Assembly: GCF_004331435.1 (NCBI RefSeq)
Contig: NZ_SJKA01000017.1
Span: 1 to 64,000, forward strand
DNA length: 64,000 bases
Origin: Kribbella sindirgiensis
GTDB lineage: Bacteria > Actinomycetota > Actinomycetes > Propionibacteriales > Kribbellaceae
Reading direction: 5' to 3'
Both the position numbers and the translations under genes were made by a program. The notes under the pieces are model-generated. The model had not been told where the DNA came from. It saw only the letters and a program-made list of their open reading frames with translations, and ran no database searches. Below are positions 58,584-64,000 of this stretch, one piece after another; the first letter of the stretch is position 1, and each line of letters begins with the position of its first letter.

Positions 58584-60016
58584 GCGCCGACCTCCTGGTA
58601 GTAGAAGCGCAGTAGCGACTGGCCGAGCATCGCGGAGCGGTACGACGAGCTCGCGCGGTGATCGTCCATCGGCGTACCCTCCGCGGCCATCACCCCGGCC
58701 GCGATCCGCACCGTCTCCTCGGTCCACGGGCGGCCGACCAGCGCGGCCTCGGTCTCCCGGGCGCGCAACGGGGTCGCCGCGACGCCGCCGAGCCCGATCC
58801 GCGCCGCGCGCACCACGCCGTCCGTCACCTCGACGGCGTACCCGATCGCGACGCTCGAGATGTCGTCGAAGCGCCGCTTGGCGATCTTGTGGAACGCGGT
58901 CATCGGTGCCAACGGCAACGGAAGGACGATCGTCTTGATCAGCTCGTCGGGTGCCTTCAAGGTCTCCCGGTACCCGGTGAAGTACTCCGCGAGCGGCACG
59001 GTCCGCTCCCCGCGGCTGGAGGCCAGCACCAACGAAGCATCCAGCGCCAACAAGGCAGGTGGCGTGTCGCCGATCGGTGAACCGGTGCCCAGATTGCCGC
59101 CGATCGTCGCGCCGTTCCGGATCAGCCGCGAGGCGAACTGCGGGAACATCTGGGCGAGCAGCGGAACCCGGCCGGCCAGCTTCCGCTCGATCTCGGTCAG
59201 CGTCAGCGCCGCACCCAACCGAACCTCGTCCGCCCCGAAGCTGAACTCCCGGAGCTCTTCCAAGCGGTCGATCGCGATGGTCAACGGTGGGCGGGAACCG
59301 AAGATGTTCACCTGGACACCCAGGTCGGTCGACCCGGCGACCACTACCGCGTCGTTCCGCTCGCCCAGGACACTGAGGACTTCGGCGAGCGTCGCGGGCC
59401 GGATGAACTCCCCTTCGGGCGAGACCATCCCGGTCGCCGCGGGAGCAGGCGGGGCCGCGTCCCGGCGTACGGCGAACGCGTCGTTCTCGGCCGGAGCGTC
59501 CAACGCGTACGCGGCGTCCCGGATCGGCCGATAGCCGGTGCACCGGCACAGGTTCCCGCTCAACGCGTGCAGATCGAACCCGTTCGGCCCGTGCTCATGA
59601 TCACCCTCTCCACAAGCACGTCCTGGCCGGTAGTACTCCGCTGCCATGCTGCAGATGAAGCCCGGTGTGCAGTACCCGCACTGGGAGCCCCCGCGGACCG
59701 CCATCTCCTGCTGGACCGGGTGCAGCTCAGCCGGAGAACCCAGGCCCTCCGACGTGACCAGCTCCTGGCCGTCCAGCGACGCCACCGGCAGCAGGCAGGC
59801 GTTCACCGCGGTCCACTCGGTCTCCGAGTCGGTGCCGGGGCGGGCGACCATCACCGAGCAGGCACCACACTCGCCCTCCGCACAGCCCTCCTTGGCGCCG
59901 GTCAGGCCGCGATCCCGCAGCCAGTCCAGCACGGTGGTGTGGACAGAGATGTCGCCAAGCGCGGTGAGTTCACCGTTCACGGTCAGCGCAGGGGCGCGGA
60001 GGGCTTGCGTAGTCAT
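58580..60016 (-). CDS. xdhA: Xanthine dehydrogenase, iron-sulfur and FAD subunit
   Basis: A 478-residue small subunit. Residues about 1-165 bind two [2Fe-2S] clusters: CAEGECGACSVMV with a later NACLLP, and GSQCGYCTPGFICSM with NLCRCTGYRPI. Residues about 195-478 form the FAD domain, with VVAGSTDLGVQVN and IRNGATIGGNLGTGSPIGD. Electrons pass from molybdenum to FAD and NAD. ATG 60016 is chosen because the upstream gene stops there (ATGA); ATG 60031 lacks a ribosome site. Confidence 0.95.
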
Positions 60017-61938
60017 CGGTTCGTGCTCCATCGGGTGCGTGCACTGTGGATCGGGTTGGCGTCGGAGACGAAGTCGTCGAACCGGTAGCCGGCGATCTTC
60101 GCGATCTCGAGCAGCGCGGCGGCGTGCTCCTGGTTCTCGCAGTTGCCGAGCCGCTCACGACCCTGCTCGACGATCCGTTCGTACGACTCAGCGTCGCGCA
60201 CCGAGATCACCAAGGGGAAGCCGAAGCGGTCCTCGTACGCCGAAGTGATCGCGGTCAGCTCGTCCCGCTCCGGGTCGCCGAGGAACGTCAGCCCCTTGTC
60301 CGACTGGTCCCGCAACGACGCCTCGCCGCTGCGGCCCTCGGCCACGACCTGCGAACCGAGCTGTGGGTACGCCTGGATCAGGTCTCGCTGCTCCTCCCGG
60401 GAGCCGGAGAACAACGCCTCCTGGAACGAGCGCCGGAGCGCGTGCGTGTCGGCGTACGGGCGCATGTCCCAGGCCCGCTCGACGGCCCAGCGCGGACCCT
60501 GGAACAGGCTGCCGAAGGTCTCGACGAACTCCTCGCGGGTCATCTGGTTCACCTGGTCCAGCCGGACGCTGTCACCCGGCTGGCCGGCCACCGCCGGGCC
60601 GAAGTTCTTGCCGACGTGGTGGAACAGGATGTTCAGGAAGATCGCGGTCAGGCTGCCGAGCGTGATGCCGCTGCCGAAGATGATCTCGGCCCAGTCCGGG
60701 ACGGCCTGGGCGACCTGCGGCTGCGCGGTCACGTACATCGCCAGGCCGACGCTGGTCGCCACGATCACCACGTTCCGGTGGTCGTGGAAGTCGACCTTCG
60801 CGAGCGTCTGGAACCCGACGACGGCCACGGTCGCGAACATCGCCAGCGCCGCGCCGCCGAGCACCGGGTGCGGTACGCCGGCCACGACCGCACCGGCCTT
60901 CGGCACCAGCCCGATCAGGATCATGATCGCTCCCGCGGTCGCGACCACCCACCGGCTGCGGATCCGGGTCAGCCGGACCAGCCCGACGTTCTCGGCGAAG
61001 CAGGTGTACGGGAACGAGTTGAAGACGCCGCCGATCGTGGTCGCCAGGCCGTCGGCCCGCAGCGCCCGGGCGATGTCGTCGCGGCCGATCCGCTTCTCGA
61101 CGATCTCACCGGTCGCGAACACGTCACCGGTGGTCTCCACCGCGGTGATCAGCATGACCACGATCATCGAGATGATCGCGGCGATCGAGAACTTCGGCCA
61201 GCCGAAGTAGAACGGCGTCGTCACGCCCGCCCAGGCCGCGTCGCCGACCGCGCCGAAGTGCGCGTCGCCCAAGGCCCAGGCCACCAGCGTCCCGACCACC
61301 AGACCGACCAGGACCGCGATGGTCGCCATGAAGCCCTTGAAGACGCGCTGGATCAGGACGATCAGCGCGAGCGTGCCGAGTGCGTAGGCCATGTTCTTGC
61401 CGCTGGTCGGCGCGGCGGTCGGACCGGCGCCGCCGACCGCGTCCCCGGCCGCGACCGGCAGCAGCGCCAAACCGATGATCGTGATCACCGAGCCGGTCAC
61501 CACCGGCGGGAAGAACCGGATCAGCTTGCTGAAGAACGGTGCGATGAAGAACGTCGCCAGACCGGCCACCAGAACGGCGCCGTAGATCACCAGCAGACCG
61601 TTGGTCCCGCCACCGGCCGCGAGACCGATCGCGATCATCGGCGACACCGCGGTGAAGGTCACGCCCTGCAGGAGCGGCAGCCGGACGCCGACCTTCCAGA
61701 AGCCGACCGACTGGATGATCGACGCGATCCCGCAGGTGAAGAGGTCGGCGTTGATCAGGTGGATGAGCTGCTCGGTGGTGAGTCCGATCGCACTGGCGAG
61801 CAGGATCGGTACGATCACCGCCCCGGCGTAGAACGCCAGTACGTGCTGAGCGCCGTACACCGCGAGCTTCCCAGGTGGCAGCACCTGGTCGACAGGATGG
61901 CGGTTGGTATGGCGGCTCGGTCGCAGGACTGCCTTCAT
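60013..61938 (-). CDS. Xanthine/uracil permease fused to an OHCU-decarboxylase-like domain
   Basis: A 641-residue membrane protein. Residues about 1-470 are an NCS2 nucleobase symporter with about 14 spans: LAVYGAQHVLAFYAGAVIVP, the QSVGFWKVGVRLPLLQGVTF segment, AVETTGDVFATGEIVEKRIG and FNSFPYTCFAENVGLVRLT. Residues about 480-641 resemble OHCU decarboxylase (MTREEFVETFGSLFQGPRWA, FGFPLVISVRDAESYERIVE). Its active-site His is Tyr (QAYPQLGSQ) and Glu is Asp (LRDQSDKG). It probably imports xanthine or urate. The cytoplasmic domain may be structural or regulatory. ATG 61938 has GAGGAG nine bases upstream. Confidence 0.9.
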   Translation of the reverse strand: MKAVLRPSRHTNRHPVDQVLPPGKLAVYGAQHVLAFYAGAVIVPILLASAIGLTTEQLIHLINADLFTCGIASIIQSVGFWKVGVRLPLLQGVTFTAVSPMIAIGLAAGGGTNGLLVIYGAVLVAGLATFFIAPFFSKLIRFFPPVVTGSVITIIGLALLPVAAGDAVGGAGPTAAPTSGKNMAYALGTLALIVLIQRVFKGFMATIAVLVGLVVGTLVAWALGDAHFGAVGDAAWAGVTTPFYFGWPKFSIAAIISMIVVMLITAVETTGDVFATGEIVEKRIGRDDIARALRADGLATTIGGVFNSFPYTCFAENVGLVRLTRIRSRWVVATAGAIMILIGLVPKAGAVVAGVPHPVLGGAALAMFATVAVVGFQTLAKVDFHDHRNVVIVATSVGLAMYVTAQPQVAQAVPDWAEIIFGSGITLGSLTAIFLNILFHHVGKNFGPAVAGQPGDSVRLDQVNQMTREEFVETFGSLFQGPRWAVERAWDMRPYADTHALRRSFQEALFSGSREEQRDLIQAYPQLGSQVVAEGRSGEASLRDQSDKGLTFLGDPERDELTAITSAYEDRFGFPLVISVRDAESYERIVEQGRERLGNCENQEHAAALLEIAKIAGYRFDDFVSDANPIHSARTRWSTNR

Positions 61939-62061
61939 CGGGACACGCTCCTCGGCTGCGTGGGGCGGCGGGGATTTGACCTGCACCCGAGCATCGGCTC
62001 ACCGAGCGGTGGATTGCACCCCGTGAACCTCCGAAGATGAACGCCCGGAGAACGCTCCGTT

Positions 62062-62077
62062 TTGTGTGATCACACAA
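62062..62077. promoter_or_regulatory. Perfect 16-bp palindrome between pucR and the permease gene
   Basis: TTGTGTGATCACACAA is a perfect palindrome that ends at the pucR stop codon and lies 124 bases upstream of the permease start. It is a likely operator of the xanthine operon. Confidence 0.6.
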
Positions 62078-63610
62078 CTACAGCGATTTGCAGGCGAGGA
62101 ACACGTCCACCCGGTCCTCGAGTGTCGACAGATCGCGTCCGGTCAGTTGCTCAACGCGTTCGATCCGGTAGCGAACGGTGTTGACATGCAGATGCAGGTA
62201 CTCCGCCGTACGGGTCCAGGAGCACGAGCAGGCGAGGAAGGCCTGCAGCGTCATGAGCAGGTCGGCATGGGTACGGCGGTCGTGGTCGAGGACCGCACCG
62301 AGGACGCGGTTGCTGTACGTACGCCGGACGTCGTCCGGGAGCGTGCCGAGGAGGAGGACGTGTGAGGCGACCTCGTCGGAGGTCACCACCGAGACCGGTG
62401 CCCGGGCCGCCCTGGCCGCCCGCTGCGCGAACCGGGCCTCCTCGAGCGCACCGGCGAGCGCGTCGATCGACGTCTCCCCGCTGATCCCGACCGTCAGGCG
62501 GGCTCGGTTGAGGCCCGGCCCGAGGCGCCCGAAAGCCCGGCGCAGGTGCTCGGGAAGCTCGGGGGTGAAGGGCAGGAACCCGACCAGCAGATCGTCGCGG
62601 CCCGGCGCGACGACGGCCGGTCCGACCGTGAGGGCGACGTCCTCGAGCAGGCTCAGCGCGACCTCGCCAGGGCTGTCGTCGCGCAGTTCGGCGACCGCGA
62701 CGACCATCGGCCGCTCCGCGTGTGCGCCCGCCTGCCGGAGCCGCGCGGCGACCTCGGCCTGCGGGGCGCCGGACTCGACCAGCGCGAGGGCGTCGGCCAC
62801 CAACGGGCGCAGCGCGCGACGGCCCTCGTCGCGGCGGGCACGGTCCAGCGCGGCGATCGCGCTCAGCTCGTGCACCGCCTCGACGTGATCGCGGGACCAG
62901 GTCGTGTGATCCCCGTCGATGACCAGCACCCAAGCGGTCAGCCTGTTCCCGAACCCCGACCCAACCGGAAACAGGCTGTACGAGTTGTCCGGAGCAACCG
63001 CCACGGCGGGCATTCGGTCCGCGGTCAGGAACCGTCGCGTCACCGCGTCGACCGTCTCGGCGTCGAGCTCGCTCGGCCCTGGTACGACGTGGCGCCCGGT
63101 AGGGGTCAGCACGCGGCAGTCGTGCCCGATCTCGGCGGAGATCCGCGCCGCGAGCTCGTCCAGACTCCGCCCGGCCGCGATCGACGACAGCAGTTGCCGT
63201 TGGCGCACCAGGCTGGCCGACAACCGTGCGCCGGTCTCGGCCGATCCCGCCGCCGCGACGTACTCCGTCACATCCGCGAAGGCGACCTCGATCGGCACCT
63301 CGACCAACGTCACGTCGTGCCGCCGGCACGCCTCCAGGAGATCCGCCGGCACGTCACCGAGCTGCGCCTTTCCCGCCAGGATCGTGGTCGCTCCGCGGCC
63401 GGCCATCGACGCGACGAACACCTCGCTGTCGGCCGCCTGCCGCCGCCAGACCAGCCCGGTCAGCACCACTTCGCCGCCGCTCAGGTACCGCCCCGGCTCC
63501 AGCAGGTCGGTCGTCACGAGCCGTCCGATCGGCCGGTCCAGCATCCCGCCCGCCGAGTGCATCAACCGCAGCCCGAGCTCGGGCGCATCCAGCAGCTCGG
63601 CCAGCAACAC
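62078..63610 (-). CDS. pucR: PucR family purine-catabolism regulator
   Basis: A 510-residue transcriptional regulator. The N-terminal PucR domain (LAELLDAPELGLRLMHSAGG) is the putative ligand sensor; residues about 150-300 are GAF-like; a GGDEF-like CdaR region (ARLTVGISGETSIDALAGAL) follows. The C-terminal HTH_30 is TLQAFLACSCSWTRTAEYLH and VNTVRYRIERVEQLTGRDLS. GTG 63610 has GGAGG six bases upstream. It is divergent from hyi and precedes the xanthine operon on the same strand, so it probably activates or represses it through the dyad at 62062. Confidence 0.92.
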   Translation of the reverse strand: MLLAELLDAPELGLRLMHSAGGMLDRPIGRLVTTDLLEPGRYLSGGEVVLTGLVWRRQAADSEVFVASMAGRGATTILAGKAQLGDVPADLLEACRRHDVTLVEVPIEVAFADVTEYVAAAGSAETGARLSASLVRQRQLLSSIAAGRSLDELAARISAEIGHDCRVLTPTGRHVVPGPSELDAETVDAVTRRFLTADRMPAVAVAPDNSYSLFPVGSGFGNRLTAWVLVIDGDHTTWSRDHVEAVHELSAIAALDRARRDEGRRALRPLVADALALVESGAPQAEVAARLRQAGAHAERPMVVAVAELRDDSPGEVALSLLEDVALTVGPAVVAPGRDDLLVGFLPFTPELPEHLRRAFGRLGPGLNRARLTVGISGETSIDALAGALEEARFAQRAARAARAPVSVVTSDEVASHVLLLGTLPDDVRRTYSNRVLGAVLDHDRRTHADLLMTLQAFLACSCSWTRTAEYLHLHVNTVRYRIERVEQLTGRDLSTLEDRVDVFLACKSL

Positions 63611-63698
63611 GACGTACCTCCGATCCCTTTAGAGGAACGTACAACGCGCGCGCCCGCGTAAGACAGTCCCCGGTCTGCGCGGGCCGGGCGCCGGCGTC

Positions 63699-63727
63699 TT
63701 GACGCTCCGATGCTGTGAGCTTATGGT
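63699..63727 (+). promoter_or_regulatory. Predicted promoter of the hydroxypyruvate isomerase gene
   Basis: TTGACG at 63699-63704 and TATGGT at 63722-63727, 17 bases apart, fit housekeeping hexamers. Transcription would start near 63734, before the IclR-type site at 63751. Confidence 0.6.
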
Positions 63728-63750
63728 CATTTCACAGAGCAGAAATCAAG

Positions 63751-63765
63751 TTCCACAATGCGGAA
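63751..63765. promoter_or_regulatory. IclR (AllR-like) operator candidate before hyi
   Basis: TTCCACAATGCGGAA has dyad character (TTCC/GGAA) and matches the site at 47998-48012 at 13 of 15 positions. It lies between the predicted transcription start and the hyi start codon, so a bound regulator would block the gene. Confidence 0.6.
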
Positions 63766-63777
63766 ATTGGAGTCGGG

Positions 63778-64000
63778 ATGAGTCACCAGCTGAAGTACAC
63801 GGTGAACTGTTCTTTGCTCTTCACCGAGTTGCCTCTGCTCGAGCGGCCGGCGGCCGCTCGGCGGGCGGGGTTCAGCGCGGTGGAGTTCTGGTGGCCGTTC
63901 GTCGAGGCCGTCCCGCCGCAGCGGCAGGTCGACGCCTTCGTGACCGCGGTCACCGACGCCGGCGTCCAGCTCACCGGCCTGAACTTCTTCGCCGGTGACA
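63778..64000 (+). CDS. hyi: Hydroxypyruvate isomerase, N-terminal part
   Basis: The gene starts at ATG 63778 and runs off the right edge, leaving 74 visible residues: MSHQLKYTVNCSLLFTELPL, RRAGFSAVEFWWPF and GVQLTGLNFFAGD. These match the start of hydroxypyruvate isomerase (a xylose-isomerase-like TIM barrel), particularly NCSLLFTELP and VEFWWPF. The enzyme interconverts hydroxypyruvate and tartronate semialdehyde after glyoxylate carboligase. Its place in the urate-allantoin-glyoxylate island and the IclR site before it support that role. The rest is outside the window. Confidence 0.85.
   Translation, partial: MSHQLKYTVNCSLLFTELPLLERPAAARRAGFSAVEFWWPFVEAVPPQRQVDAFVTAVTDAGVQLTGLNFFAGD

Noticed and set aside
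58584..59549. N-terminal extension of the xdhB frame
   Set aside because: It lies over xdhA on the same strand in another frame, has no family similarity, and xdhB starts naturally at 58583.

Overview
This is high-GC actinobacterial chromosome. Codon choice strongly favours GTAC-containing pairs, GTG starts are common, short overlapping genes are frequent, and F420-dependent enzymes and a GTP-type PEP carboxykinase are present. Together these suggest a Kribbella-like member of the Propionibacteriales; that placement is inference. There are two tRNA genes (Ser-GCT, Arg-ACG), no rRNA, no CRISPR array and no intact insertion sequence.

Layout. 0-6 kb: the start of a protein preceded by an SOS-box-like site, a DUF4240 protein, a PD-(D/E)XK nuclease-like protein, an aldo/keto reductase, and a TetR/hydrolase divergent pair. 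5.2-11.9 kb: an L-rhamnose catabolic cluster (LacI repressor, mutarotase, isomerase, fused rhamnulose-1-phosphate aldolase/dehydrogenase, rhamnulokinase). Its first reading frame is the collapsed remnant of a sugar ABC-transporter ATPase. 12-28 kb: mostly housekeeping genes (threonine dehydratase, HIRAN protein, ArsR/SRPBCC/VOC operon, acetylxylan esterase-like enzyme, LCP cell-wall ligase, F420 oxidoreductase, PEP carboxykinase, membrane proteins of unknown role). 28-47 kb: an accessory-looking mosaic of small orphan genes. It holds a fulvocin C-like cysteine-rich protein, four aminoglycoside-phosphotransferase-fold kinases, two nucleotidyltransferases (one paired with an XRE regulator like a toxin-antitoxin module), acetyltransferases, VOC and DinB proteins, peptidase E, and a ClpX-type zinc-finger regulator facing two perfect 19-bp dyads.

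47-64 kb: a purine and urate catabolism island. A minus-strand operon with overlapping genes encodes a xanthine/uracil permease fused to an OHCU-decarboxylase-like domain, XdhA, XdhB, XdhC and guanine deaminase, downstream of a PucR regulator. A plus-strand operon encodes OHCU decarboxylase, HIU hydrolase, urate oxidase and an 8-oxoguanine-deaminase-like amidohydrolase. Guanine is deaminated to xanthine and xanthine is oxidised to urate; 8-oxoguanine gives urate directly; urate then goes to allantoin. An IclR (AllR-like) regulator, a DUF6986 aldolase-like protein and, at the right edge, a hydroxypyruvate isomerase point to the glyoxylate end of allantoin breakdown. A shared operator-like sequence, TTCCACAATRCGGAA, precedes the last two genes.

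The most notable points are the fulvocin-like fusion protein, the permease-fused OHCU domain that has lost both catalytic residues, a nitrilase-fold protein without its catalytic cysteine, the ABC-ATPase remnant in the rhamnose operon, the double 19-bp operator of the ClpX-zinc-finger regulator, the predicted IclR regulon, and a hairpin-flanked gene with two compensating frameshifts.
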